Assembly (NCBI GenBank): GCA_004558035.1
Contig: SFEJ01000001.1
Span: forward strand, 66,518-130,517
Reading direction: 5' to 3'
Length of the DNA stretch: 64,000 nucleotides
Source of the DNA: Opitutia bacterium
Lineage (GTDB): Bacteria > Verrucomicrobiota > Verrucomicrobiae > Opitutales > UBA953
The position numbers and the translations under genes are program-made. This document shows, one piece after another, positions 9,701 to 18,173 of this stretch. The stretch's first letter is position 1; each line of letters begins with the position of its first letter. The notes below the pieces were generated by a model. That model saw only the letters and a program-made list of their open reading frames with translations. It was not told the DNA's origin and did no database searches.

Positions 9701-10072
9701 ATGCCACGCTTACTTGGTGTAGACATTCCGAACAACAAACGCGTCGAATTCGCGTTGCGCTATATCTACGGCATCGGGCCGACCCGCGCCACGGAAATCG
9801 TGAACGCGCTCGGCATCGATCCCGCGCTCCGCTCCGACAAGCTCACGGAAGAACAGCTCAACAAAATCGTCAACTATATTGTTGAACGAGGCTACAAATG
9901 CGAAGGCGACCTTCGCCGCGAAATCAGCGGGAACGTCAAGCGCTTGCAGTCCATCAAATCCTATCGCGGTCTGCGCCACTTCCGCGGTCTTCCCGTGCGC
10001 GGTCAGCGCACGAAGACGAACGCCCGCACCCGCAAGGGCGCGCGCAAGACGGTCGGCGTCGTTTCCAAATAA
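9701..10072 (+). CDS. rpsM: 30S ribosomal protein S13
   Basis: A 123-residue S13 with the typical start PRLLGVDIPNNKRVEFALRY and the C-terminal RGLPVRGQRTKTNARTRKG. It sits in the 30S head and touches P-site tRNA. The 94-base gap before it is AT-rich and has a perfect TTGACA at 9646-9651 but no -10 at the right distance (the nearest, GATAAT at 9683-9688, is 31 bases away), so an internal promoter is possible but not shown. rpmJ and infA, usually found in this gap, are absent. Confidence 0.98.
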   Translation: MPRLLGVDIPNNKRVEFALRYIYGIGPTRATEIVNALGIDPALRSDKLTEEQLNKIVNYIVERGYKCEGDLRREISGNVKRLQSIKSYRGLRHFRGLPVRGQRTKTNARTRKGARKTVGVVSK

Positions 10073-10093
10073 TCCACGAGAAAGTTCCTTTCA

Positions 10094-10576
10094 ATGAGTC
10101 AAGAAGAAATCAAGAAAGAAGCCGCTCCCGCAACGCCCGAAAAGCCCGAAAAGAAGGAAATCACGGCCAAGGATCTCCTCGCCGAAGGCTTGGAGGAAAT
10201 CAAGGTTCGCCGCGCCAAGGGCTCGAAGAACATCACGACGGGCGTCTGCAACGTTCTCGCGACCTTCAACAACACCAAGATCACGTTCTGCGACACGAAC
10301 GGGAACGTCATCTCCCGCTCTTCGTCCGGTCAGTGCAACTTCCGCGGTTCCCGCAAATCCACGGCGTTCGCCGCGCAGGTCGTCTGCCAGGACGCCGCCC
10401 GCGTCGCCATGTCGCACGGCCTCAAGGACGTCATCGTCAAGGTCCGCGGTCCGGGAATGGGGCGCGACTCCGCCGTCCGCGCGCTCCAGTCGCTCGGCCT
10501 GAACGTGCTCTCCATCACGGACGTGACGCCGGTTCCGCACAACGGATGCCGCCCGCCCAAGCGCCGTCGCGTCTGA
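10094..10576 (+). CDS. rpsK: 30S ribosomal protein S11 with N-terminal extension
   Basis: A 160-residue S11. The core starts near residue 38 (VRRAKGSKNITTG) and ends with the signature VRGPGMGRDSAVRALQS followed by TPVPHNGCRPPKRRRV. The first 37 residues are a Lys/Glu/Pro-rich acidic extension absent from most S11 proteins (about 129 residues). It sits in the 30S platform. Confidence 0.97.
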   Translation: MSQEEIKKEAAPATPEKPEKKEITAKDLLAEGLEEIKVRRAKGSKNITTGVCNVLATFNNTKITFCDTNGNVISRSSSGQCNFRGSRKSTAFAAQVVCQDAARVAMSHGLKDVIVKVRGPGMGRDSAVRALQSLGLNVLSITDVTPVPHNGCRPPKRRRV

Positions 10577-10599
10577 TCGGCGTTCCCGTTTTCGGTCGT

Positions 10600-10636
10600 C
10601 GGTCGTCGATTCGCTTCGGCGCCGCCGACCGTTTTT
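10600..10636 (+). terminator. Possible attenuator between rpsK and rpsD
   Basis: An imperfect hairpin (CGGTCGTCG with CGCCGACCG, one mismatch) is followed by five T residues in the 129-base gap before rpsD. It may weaken read-through or process the alpha-operon message. The stem is short and the loop about 14 bases, so the call is tentative. Confidence 0.4.
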
Positions 10637-10705
10637 CAACATCTTTTTTCCTGTCCGGCAATGGCAACCCGGGCAGCAGACTAAGCCGCCAAACCATAGA
10701 TTAAA

Positions 10706-11314
10706 ATGTCACGATACACAGGACCCACCAGCAAGTTAAATCGCCGCTTCGGTCAGAACATTCTTCCGACCTGCAAGGCTGAGGAACGCAAGCCGTATCC
10801 TCCGGGAGTTCACGGCCCGACGCTCCGTCGCAAGGCTTCAGAATACTCCGTCGGCCTGAACGAAAAGCAGAAGCTCCGTTTCATGTACGGCCTCGGCGAA
10901 AAGCAGTTCCGCCTCACCTACGCCCGCGCGAAGCGCATGGGCGGCGTCGTCGGCGAAAACTTCCTCACGCTCCTCGAAATGCGCCTCGACAGCGTCGTTT
11001 ACCTGCTGGGCTTTGCGAACACGCGCCGCGCCGCCCGCCAGCTCGTCGGTCACGGCCACATCTGCGTCAACGGACACAAGGTCGACATTCCCAGCTTCTG
11101 CTGCAGCGTCGGCGACAAGATTGAAGTCCGCAACCGCACTTCCTCCAAACAGCTCGCGACCCGCGGCGTCGAAGAAAACCAGACGCGTCCGGTTCCGGCT
11201 TGGCTCACCCTCACGGCGGGAACGCTCGAGGGCACGGTCGACCGCAAGCCCACCCGCGAGGAAATGGCGCAGGACATCAACGTTCAGCTCATCGTTGAAT
11301 TCTACAGCCGTTAA
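10706..11314 (+). CDS. rpsD: 30S ribosomal protein S4, zinc-free form
   Basis: A 202-residue S4 with the start SRYTGPTSKLNRRFGQNI and the S4 RNA-binding domain (MRLDSVVYLLGFANTRRAAR followed by GHGHICVNGHKVDIPSF). The N-terminal region has a single Cys, so this is the zinc-free type. S4 nucleates 30S assembly and in E. coli represses the alpha operon. Confidence 0.98.
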   Translation: MSRYTGPTSKLNRRFGQNILPTCKAEERKPYPPGVHGPTLRRKASEYSVGLNEKQKLRFMYGLGEKQFRLTYARAKRMGGVVGENFLTLLEMRLDSVVYLLGFANTRRAARQLVGHGHICVNGHKVDIPSFCCSVGDKIEVRNRTSSKQLATRGVEENQTRPVPAWLTLTAGTLEGTVDRKPTREEMAQDINVQLIVEFYSR

Positions 11315-11340
11315 TCCGTCAAAATTAGGAGATACCGAAT

Positions 11341-12477
11341 ATGCCGAAACGTCTTGGGAAATTTGAACTGCCGAAACATCTCAAAAAAGATGAAACGGTA
11401 TCGACTGATACTTACGCGAAATTCATTGCGGAACCGTTCGAAACCGGCTACGGACAGACGATGGGCAACGCCCTTCGCCGCGTCCTCCTCAGCTCCATCG
11501 AAGGCGCCGCGATCTGCTCCGTCAAAATCGACGGCGTGGATCATGAATTCCAGTCCATCGACGACGTCGTCGAAGACGTCACGGATGTCGTCCTCAATCT
11601 CAAGAAGGTCATCATCCGCGCCCACAAAAACGACGTGTTCAACGTTCTCATCGACGTTGACCGCGAGGGCGTCGTCACCGCGAAAGACATTCAGCTCGTT
11701 TCCGACCTCGAAGTCGTGAACCCGGAACAGGTCATCTGCACGATCAACAAGAAACGCCGTCTGCGCATGGAGCTCACCATCCGCGTCGGCCGCTCCTGGT
11801 GCCCGGCGGAAGGCAACAAGACTCCGGACCAGCCGATCGGCGTCATCGCTATCGACTCGCTCTTCAGCCCGGTTCGCCTCGTCCGCTACAGCGTCGAGAA
11901 CACGCGCGTCGGCCAGATGACCGATTACGACAAGCTTGTGCTCGAAATCTGGACGGACGGCCGCACGACTCCGGACGAAGCCCTCAAGGACGCGGCGGCG
12001 ATTCTCCGCCACCACCTCGACGTCTTCGACTCCGTCTCCGACGAAAAGATCGAGTTCGCGACCGAAGGCAAGGAAGTCAGCGAAGAGCAGAACCGCCTCC
12101 GCAAGCTTCTCAACATGAGCGTCAACGAAATCGAACTCTCGGTTCGTGCCGCCAACTGCCTCAACAACGCGAACATCACGACCGTCGGCGAGCTCGCGCT
12201 CAAGTCGGAAGCGGAAATGCTCAAATACCGCAACTTCGGCAAGAAATCGCTCAACGAAATCAAAGCCAAGCTCGAACAGCTCGGTCTTTCGCTCGGCATG
12301 AAGCTCGACGAACGCCTCATCGACCGCGACATCATCGCCGCGCATCACAAGGCGCTCGCGGACATGCGCGCTTCCGGCGCGCTGCCCGAAATCTCCGACG
12401 ACGAAGAAGAAGCCGGAGAAGAGTACGCGACCGAGGACGCCGGCCCCACCGTGGACGGCGACGAAGGCGAAGAGTAA
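11341..12477 (+). CDS. rpoA: RNA polymerase alpha subunit
   Basis: A 378-residue alpha subunit. The N-terminal dimerisation domain spans about residues 1-240 (FETGYGQTMGNALRRVLLSS). The C-terminal domain (about 258-320) has the helix-hairpin elements NITTVGELALKSEAEML and NFGKKSLNEIKAKL that contact UP elements and activators. Residues after about 340 form an acidic Glu/Asp tail not present in E. coli alpha (329). It is placed between rpsD and rplQ as usual. Confidence 0.98.
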   Translation: MPKRLGKFELPKHLKKDETVSTDTYAKFIAEPFETGYGQTMGNALRRVLLSSIEGAAICSVKIDGVDHEFQSIDDVVEDVTDVVLNLKKVIIRAHKNDVFNVLIDVDREGVVTAKDIQLVSDLEVVNPEQVICTINKKRRLRMELTIRVGRSWCPAEGNKTPDQPIGVIAIDSLFSPVRLVRYSVENTRVGQMTDYDKLVLEIWTDGRTTPDEALKDAAAILRHHLDVFDSVSDEKIEFATEGKEVSEEQNRLRKLLNMSVNEIELSVRAANCLNNANITTVGELALKSEAEMLKYRNFGKKSLNEIKAKLEQLGLSLGMKLDERLIDRDIIAAHHKALADMRASGALPEISDDEEEAGEEYATEDAGPTVDGDEGEE

Positions 12478-12512
12478 TCCACCAACCAATAAAATCGGAA
12501 ATTTAAAACATC

Positions 12513-13004
12513 ATGCGTCACTGCAAACACCGTTATCAACTCGGCGTTAAAAAAGAACACCGTCAGGCCCTCATGGCGTCTCTGGCGGGAGCGCTTTTCC
12601 TCCACAACCGCATCCAAACGACGCTCGCCAAGGCAAAGGCTCTCCGCCCGTTCGCGGAAAAGATTGTCACGCTTGCGAAGAAGGCTGCCCAAACCGACGA
12701 CAAGGTGAAGAAGCTTCACTACTACCGTCTCGCGCTCGCGAAGGTGCGCCAGGAAGAACCCGTCGCCGTGCTTTTCAATAAGCGCGCGCAGGAATTCCTG
12801 AACCGCAACGGCGGCTACACCCGCATCTACAAGCTCGCGATTCCGCGCGTCGGCGACGCCACCCCGATGGCTCTCATCGAGCTCATCGCCGCGGACGACG
12901 AAGGCCACAAGAAGGCTCCCAAGAAGGCGCCCGCCAAGAAGGCCGAAAAGCCCGCCGAGGAAGCTCCCGCGGAAGCGGCTCCCGCTCCCGCCGCCGCCGA
13001 ATAA
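12513..13004 (+). CDS. rplQ: 50S ribosomal protein L17
   Basis: A 163-residue L17. The conserved core MRHCKHRYQLGVKKEHRQAL to NGGYTRIYKLAIPRVGD covers about residues 1-120. The remaining part is a Lys/Ala/Pro/Glu low-complexity tail (KKAPKKAPAKKAEKPAEE) absent from E. coli L17. It is the last gene of the long ribosomal cluster and is followed by a strong terminator. Confidence 0.97.
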   Translation: MRHCKHRYQLGVKKEHRQALMASLAGALFLHNRIQTTLAKAKALRPFAEKIVTLAKKAAQTDDKVKKLHYYRLALAKVRQEEPVAVLFNKRAQEFLNRNGGYTRIYKLAIPRVGDATPMALIELIAADDEGHKKAPKKAPAKKAEKPAEEAPAEAAPAPAAAE

Positions 13005-13037
13005 GACGTCTCGTCCGACGTTTTGAACGCGAAGAAG

Positions 13038-13076
13038 AACGTTCCCGCCGATTTCCCGGCGGGAACGTTTTTTTTT
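13038..13076 (+). terminator. Rho-independent terminator of the ribosomal cluster, built from inverted GGGAACG words
   Basis: A perfect 13-bp stem, AACGTTCCCGCCG (13038-13050) with CGGCGGGAACGTT (13057-13069), has a six-base loop and runs into ten T residues. Each arm contains one copy of the dispersed word in opposite orientation. Confidence 0.92.
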
Positions 13077-13301
13077 GCGCGCGGCGCCGCGAAGGGCGAG
13101 GTGATGAAGCCGGTCGCGTTTCGCTTCGCGAAGAGATCTTCCGAACTTTTTTCGGCGAAAGCCGAACTCGCGGAAGCTCCATGACCATAATGACTTCATC
13201 GCCTCGTCATCTTCCGCGAAGCGTTCCCGCGCGTGCGCCGTCTTAAAGGTTTGACGGATTTTCGTCTCCGTGCTGAAATGTACGAACCTCTCAGAAAATT
13301 T

Positions 13302-13601
13302 ATGTCAGATTCCTCACCGAATTCTTTCACCCGAGAACTTGTCGTTCAGAACAAGATGGGCGTTCACGCGCGTCCAGCGGCGATGATCGTCCGCATCGCG
13401 AACAAATATCCGAACGTCCAGCTCGACGTCGCGAAGGACGACGAGCGCGTCAACGGGAAGAGCATCATGGGTCTGATGATGCTCGCCGCCGGCAACGGCT
13501 CGAAGCTGGCGTTCGAGGCGAGCGGCGACGACGAAGCCGCCGCCAGACGTCTGCTCGACGAGCTCGAGGCGCTTTTCGCGCGCCGCTTCGACGAAGTCTG
13601 A
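13302..13601 (+). CDS. ptsH: Phosphocarrier protein HPr
   Basis: A 99-residue HPr. The ATG at 13302 was chosen because homology begins right after it; upstream in-frame codons have no family similarity. The active-site His22 lies in MGVHARPAA and the regulatory Ser54 in NGKSIMGLMML, the site phosphorylated by HPr kinase in bacteria that use HPr for catabolite control. No ptsI or hprK is present here, so a PTS transport role cannot be judged; many Verrucomicrobia keep HPr for regulation. It is probably monocistronic, since it lies between two terminators. Confidence 0.93.
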   Translation: MSDSSPNSFTRELVVQNKMGVHARPAAMIVRIANKYPNVQLDVAKDDERVNGKSIMGLMMLAAGNGSKLAFEASGDDEAAARRLLDELEALFARRFDEV

Positions 13602-13625
13602 GCCTTTTTCTCCGTCCGCTTTTTG

Positions 13626-13659
13626 CGTTCCCGCGCTCGTTTTCGCGGGAACGTTTTTT
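13626..13659 (+). terminator. Terminator after ptsH, inverted GGGAACG words
   Basis: A perfect 10-bp stem, CGTTCCCGCG (13626-13635) with CGCGGGAACG (13644-13653), has an 8-base loop and six T residues. It is again made of two inverted copies of the dispersed word. Confidence 0.9.
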
Positions 13660-13781
13660 GTTTTCCCGAGCCGCGTTTTTCCTTGCGGCGCGCTCCCGAA
13701 AAGAGTTTCATTTCGAGCATAACGGCGAAGACGCATTTTCGCCTCCACCCCCTTTTGCAAAAGAACCCAATCATTATCATC

Positions 13782-16700
13782 ATGATTCGCCCCTTCCGTT
13801 TATCTTTGACGATGCTGTTCGCCGGCGCGGTCGCGCTTTCCGCCGCGGAAACCGCCGTTCAGATACCTCCCACGAGCGTGCTCGACGACCCCTATCTCGG
13901 CTCGCAATGGCAGTGGAATCCCGCCAAAAACGGCATCGAAATCGCGGGCGCCTGGCAGGCGGGCCACATGGGCAGCGGCGTCGTCATCGGCGTCATCGAC
14001 GAATGGCTGGATCCGGAGCATCCGGACCTCGCGCCCAATTACAGCACGCAGTGGAGCAAGGACTTCATCGGCTCGGCGCGCGACGACGACGAGGTGATGT
14101 ATTCCAGCGAATCTCACGGCACCTTCGTCGCGGGCATGGCGGCGGCGCGCGGGAACAACGGCATCGGCATTTCCGGCGCCGCGCCCTACGCGCAGCTCGC
14201 GGGGCTGCACGTCGGCAACGGCAACGGAACGATGAGCTCGTCCGCGATTCTGCAGGCGTACTGGTACGGCGCCGGGTGGGGAACGAACACGGAAACGCAG
14301 ACGGGAAAGCCGATCTCCGACGCCGCGATTCACATCAAGAACTGCAGTTACGGCTATACGCCGTATTTCGTCGCGAAGCTTTCGGACGACGTGAAGACCG
14401 CGCTGACGCAGACGACGCGCAACAACACGATTTACGTCTTCGCCGCCGGCAACGACCGCAACAAAAAGACCACGCCTTCCGACGCGAACGGTTCAGCGGA
14501 GCAGAATTTCGAGGGCGGCATCGTCGTGGGCTCGACGCATCAGGGCGGCTATTACAGCGCCTTTTCCAGCTACGGGGCCAATCTCTTCGTCTGCGCGCCG
14601 GGCGAAAACGTCTATTCCGCTTCGCGCGACGGCATCTCCGTGAAGAACGAGGACGAAGGCGATTCGGACACGACGAGCGCGCTCGCCGCCGCCGCTTCCG
14701 GCGGAAACGATCAGGTCAACTACGCGTACAGCTCGGGCACGTCCTACGCGGCGCCGGTCGTCTCCGGCGTCATCGCGCTCGCGGCGGCGGACAACGTCGC
14801 CATGGATTCGCGCTGGGCTAAGCATGCGCTCGCGCGCTCCTGCGACGTGCTCCCGCAGATGGAGGACGCGAGCAAGTCCAAGGATACGGTCTGGACGACG
14901 AATTCCGCCGGCTTCCGCTTTTCCAACGACTACGGCTTCGGCATGGTCAACGCGACGAATTTCGTCGAGGTCGCCGCGGACATCGCCTACGAGACGATCC
15001 GCACGACGACGACGCCGGACGTGGCGCTGAGCTCCAACGCCTCGTCGTGGACGCGCCGCGGCGATCCCGTCGTCGCGACGGTCAAGGTTTCCGAGACGCC
15101 GCTCGAGCAGAAGATCGAGTCCGTCGAAGTCACGTTCACCATCGACAACATCAACTATTTCAAGGACGCGAAGGTCGTGCTCGTTTCGCCGAACGGCACG
15201 GAGAGCGTGCTGCTCGATCAGGCGTCGCTTTCGTCCTCCGCGGACGGCGCGGACGCGTTCAAGACGGCTTACGATTCGGTGACCGCCGCGAACGGCACGA
15301 CCGCGCTGATGTGGACCTTCGTCTCCAACGCGTTTTGGGGCGTGGACACGAGCGTCGAGACCGGCGACTGGCAGGTGAAGTTCATCAACGACGGGAACAC
15401 GACGGGGAGAGTCTCCGACGTGAGCGTGAAGTTCAACACGGGCGACGTCGTGATGGAGTCGAGTTCGATGCTCATCGATTCGACGCGCGACGTTCACGCG
15501 CTCGTGCTCGACAGGAGCTCGACGAGCTGCGTCGTCGCCTCGGCTTCTTCGGCGGGAACGGCGGCGAATCTGCGCGTCGAGGATTCCGTCATTCTCAACG
15601 CCGGCTCGCTGACGGTGAAGGACGGAGGCGTGATTTCCTCTTACGACGGCGAAAACTGGAAGGGACTCAAGGTTTACGTCAACGGCGGCACGCTGGATCT
15701 CGCCGCGGGCGGCACGATTGACGCGCCGCGCGGCATCGAGATCGACGCGGGAACGCTCAAGCTCAACGGCGGCACGCTGGAAAGCGGAACGCTGAGCATT
15801 TACGGCGGCGTCGTGGCGGCGATTCAGAACGAGTCGAGCCTTTCCGGCGTCGATCTGCGCGGCGGCGTGCTGCGGACGAACGACGCGGGCACGCTCGAAA
15901 TCGCCTCGTTCTCGATGACGGGCGGCACCTTCGACATGGGCGGCACGAACAAATTCGCGCTGAGCCCGACGGGCGGTCTCGTCAACGTCACCGGCGCGGA
16001 AACGCGCGTCAACAGCGCGACGATCGGCGCGACGGAGACCACGGCGGCGTCGATTTACGTTCCCGCGGGCAAAAAGCTCGTCGTCGGCAACATCGACGCG
16101 GAAGGCGGCTCTCTGGAAGTGCTGAGCGTGCGCGGCTTCTACCAGGCGGCGACCGTTCCCGCCGAGGGCGAGGAAGGCGAAGGCGCGCCGGAGAAAATCA
16201 ACCGCGCGACGGCGGTGTTCGCCGGCGAGGTGAATTCCGGCGGCGTTTCGATTTCGACGGCGGCGGCGACGATCGCGGGCGCGACGTTTTCGGGAACGGG
16301 CGGTCTGCAGGTCGCGCAGAAGTCGGAAGTCGCGCTGAGCGGCGAAATTTCCGTCTCGGGAGCCTCCGGCGTGAACGTCGGCGGCGGATCCGTCGTCCGC
16401 GTCGCGTCGGGCGCGACGATTCTCGCGGCGGCGGTTTCGCTTGGCGGCGACTCGACGCTTTCGCTCGGCGGCGACCTGGCGATCGCGAAGTCCGCGGACG
16501 CGGAATCCACTTCCTTCCGCTGCACGGGCGGCACGATCGAACTGACGGCCGGCGACATGCTGAAGGTGGACGGCGCCGTCTCCATCTCCGGAAACGAAGG
16601 CGGCGAATCCACGATCAAGCTCGCCTTCGTCGGCAAACTGCCGAGCGACAAAATCAATTTCATCGAAGCGGACTCCGTCAGCGTCTCCGACACCGTCGTG

Positions 16701-18080
16701 ACGCTGGACGCTTCGGCGCCGACCGTCTGGGACGGCACGCGGGAAATCGATCTGAACTACGTGATCAACGCGAACGGCGAAATCGAGGCGGACATGCCCG
16801 AGGGCGTCGAAGTGTCCCCGCTGCGGCTGACGTACGCGTCGATGAGCGGCGAACAGAAGGCAATCGCGCATTCGCTTCGCCTCTGCCTCGACGATCCCGC
16901 GCTGAAGGCGGAAAACGCGGTGCTGCTCGGTCAGCTCAACGCGTTCGAATATCTCGGCGATCTGCTCGCCGCCTACGACCAGTTCCTGCCCGTCAACCTG
17001 AAGACGGTCAACATGCTGCACGACATGCAGGCTTCGGCGACGACGGGCGCGCTCGAACGGCGTTCCCGCGAGCTGCGCACGGGCTTCCCGATTTCCGACC
17101 TGTGGTCCGCGCCGCTCTTCAATTCCTACGGATTTTCGTTTTCGGCGAACCCGAACGCCGTCGCCGCCAACGGCATGCGGCAGTTCGCGGGCTACGAGCT
17201 CAACCGCCAGCGCGCGATGCTCTGGGCGAACGGCGGCTATTCCTTCAGCAAGGGCGACGCCGCCGGGAACGCCCCCAAGACGGAAACGGATCTGACCAAC
17301 GCGTTCATCGGCTTCGACTACGCGCTCTCGGATCGTCTCGCCGTCGGGCTTTTCGTCGGCTACACGGACGGCAAGACCGAAATGAAGGCGACGGATTCCG
17401 AGTCCGACGTTTCGATGCGCTCCGTCGGCGTCTATTTCGCCGGCTCCAACAACAACCGCGAGGGCAGCTTCTACTACATGGGCATGGCGTCCTACGGCAT
17501 GGGCGAATACGACTTCACGCGCACGACGCAGATCGGCTCTTATTCCGGCCGCGCGTCGGCGTCGCCCGACGGCTCGCAGGCGATCGGCTACCTCGCGCTC
17601 GGCTACGAATGGGAGGCGGGCTCGCAGGCGCTGACTTATCAGTGGACGACGGGACCGACGGCCTCGCTCCGCTACGCCTACAACAGCATCGACGGCTACA
17701 CGGAAAACGGCTCCGGCGCGGACAGGCTCACGACCGACGATTTCAGCTACGATTCGCTCGTCTCGACGCTCGGCTGGCGCGCGACGGTGCGCTTCGACGT
17801 CAAGGAGTGCATCACGTTCGTTCCCGAAGCCCGCATCGCGTGGAAGCACGAATTCCTCGACGGCGCGGAAGACGTGGACGCGCGGCTCGCGATTCCGGGC
17901 TCGACGCCGTTCACGACGGAAATGAACAAGTCCGGTGCGGATTCCGTCACGGCGGGACTCGGCGTGACCGTGCTCATCGCGGAATCGACGACGGTTTCCT
18001 TCGACTACGACTGCACGTTCCTGCGCGAAGACGCCGATCCGGAGCACAGCTTCAACCTGATGGTGCGCTGCCGCTTCTGA
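13782..18080 (+). CDS. Subtilisin-like autotransporter with P-domain
   Basis: A 1432-residue protein. Residues 1-22 are a signal peptide. Residues about 55-400 form an S8 peptidase with Asp73 (GVIDEWLDPEHPDL), His112 (ESHGTFVAGMA), oxyanion Asn224 (FAAGND) and Ser321 (SSGTSYAAP), all intact. Residues about 413-553 resemble a proprotein-convertase P-domain (TGDWQVKFINDGNTTGRVSD). Residues about 590-1000 are Gly/Ser/Thr-rich repeats like a beta-helix passenger (repeated GGTL, GGTF). The last about 295 residues are an autotransporter barrel ending in FNLMVRCRF, with the terminal aromatic needed for BAM insertion. It is predicted to be displayed on the outer membrane as an active protease; substrate unknown. 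No clear Shine-Dalgarno was seen. The ATG at 13782 gives the signal peptide; the longer open frame upstream crosses the terminator. Confidence 0.92.
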   Translation: MIRPFRLSLTMLFAGAVALSAAETAVQIPPTSVLDDPYLGSQWQWNPAKNGIEIAGAWQAGHMGSGVVIGVIDEWLDPEHPDLAPNYSTQWSKDFIGSARDDDEVMYSSESHGTFVAGMAAARGNNGIGISGAAPYAQLAGLHVGNGNGTMSSSAILQAYWYGAGWGTNTETQTGKPISDAAIHIKNCSYGYTPYFVAKLSDDVKTALTQTTRNNTIYVFAAGNDRNKKTTPSDANGSAEQNFEGGIVVGSTHQGGYYSAFSSYGANLFVCAPGENVYSASRDGISVKNEDEGDSDTTSALAAAASGGNDQVNYAYSSGTSYAAPVVSGVIALAAADNVAMDSRWAKHALARSCDVLPQMEDASKSKDTVWTTNSAGFRFSNDYGFGMVNATNFVEVAADIAYETIRTTTTPDVALSSNASSWTRRGDPVVATVKVSETPLEQKIESVEVTFTIDNINYFKDAKVVLVSPNGTESVLLDQASLSSSADGADAFKTAYDSVTAANGTTALMWTFVSNAFWGVDTSVETGDWQVKFINDGNTTGRVSDVSVKFNTGDVVMESSSMLIDSTRDVHALVLDRSSTSCVVASASSAGTAANLRVEDSVILNAGSLTVKDGGVISSYDGENWKGLKVYVNGGTLDLAAGGTIDAPRGIEIDAGTLKLNGGTLESGTLSIYGGVVAAIQNESSLSGVDLRGGVLRTNDAGTLEIASFSMTGGTFDMGGTNKFALSPTGGLVNVTGAETRVNSATIGATETTAASIYVPAGKKLVVGNIDAEGGSLEVLSVRGFYQAATVPAEGEEGEGAPEKINRATAVFAGEVNSGGVSISTAAATIAGATFSGTGGLQVAQKSEVALSGEISVSGASGVNVGGGSVVRVASGATILAAAVSLGGDSTLSLGGDLAIAKSADAESTSFRCTGGTIELTAGDMLKVDGAVSISGNEGGESTIKLAFVGKLPSDKINFIEADSVSVSDTVVTLDASAPTVWDGTREIDLNYVINANGEIEADMPEGVEVSPLRLTYASMSGEQKAIAHSLRLCLDDPALKAENAVLLGQLNAFEYLGDLLAAYDQFLPVNLKTVNMLHDMQASATTGALERRSRELRTGFPISDLWSAPLFNSYGFSFSANPNAVAANGMRQFAGYELNRQRAMLWANGGYSFSKGDAAGNAPKTETDLTNAFIGFDYALSDRLAVGLFVGYTDGKTEMKATDSESDVSMRSVGVYFAGSNNNREGSFYYMGMASYGMGEYDFTRTTQIGSYSGRASASPDGSQAIGYLALGYEWEAGSQALTYQWTTGPTASLRYAYNSIDGYTENGSGADRLTTDDFSYDSLVSTLGWRATVRFDVKECITFVPEARIAWKHEFLDGAEDVDARLAIPGSTPFTTEMNKSGADSVTAGLGVTVLIAESTTVSFDYDCTFLREDADPEHSFNLMVRCRF

Positions 18081-18100
18081 CGCGCGCGCGGACGACACGC

Positions 18101-18136
18101 GAAAAGAGGGCAGGCGGGAACGCCTGTCCTCTTTTC
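18101..18136. terminator. Bidirectional terminator between the autotransporter and metH
   Basis: The hairpin pairs GAAAAGAGGGCAGGCG with CGCCTGTCCTCTTTTC around a GGAA loop, with one G-T pair. It has A and T runs at its ends and can serve both converging genes. The loop and first stem bases contain GGGAACG. Confidence 0.8.
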
Positions 18137-18173
18137 GTATTGCTTCGGGCGGGGGCGCGGAATCTCTCTCGCG

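Noticed and set aside
14493..18098. A 1201-codon open frame antisense to the autotransporter
   Set aside because: It is Arg/Ala/Val-rich without domain similarity and mirrors the codon bias of the true gene; long antisense frames are common at this GC content (also at 6767-8620, 18321-20714 and 40082-42364).
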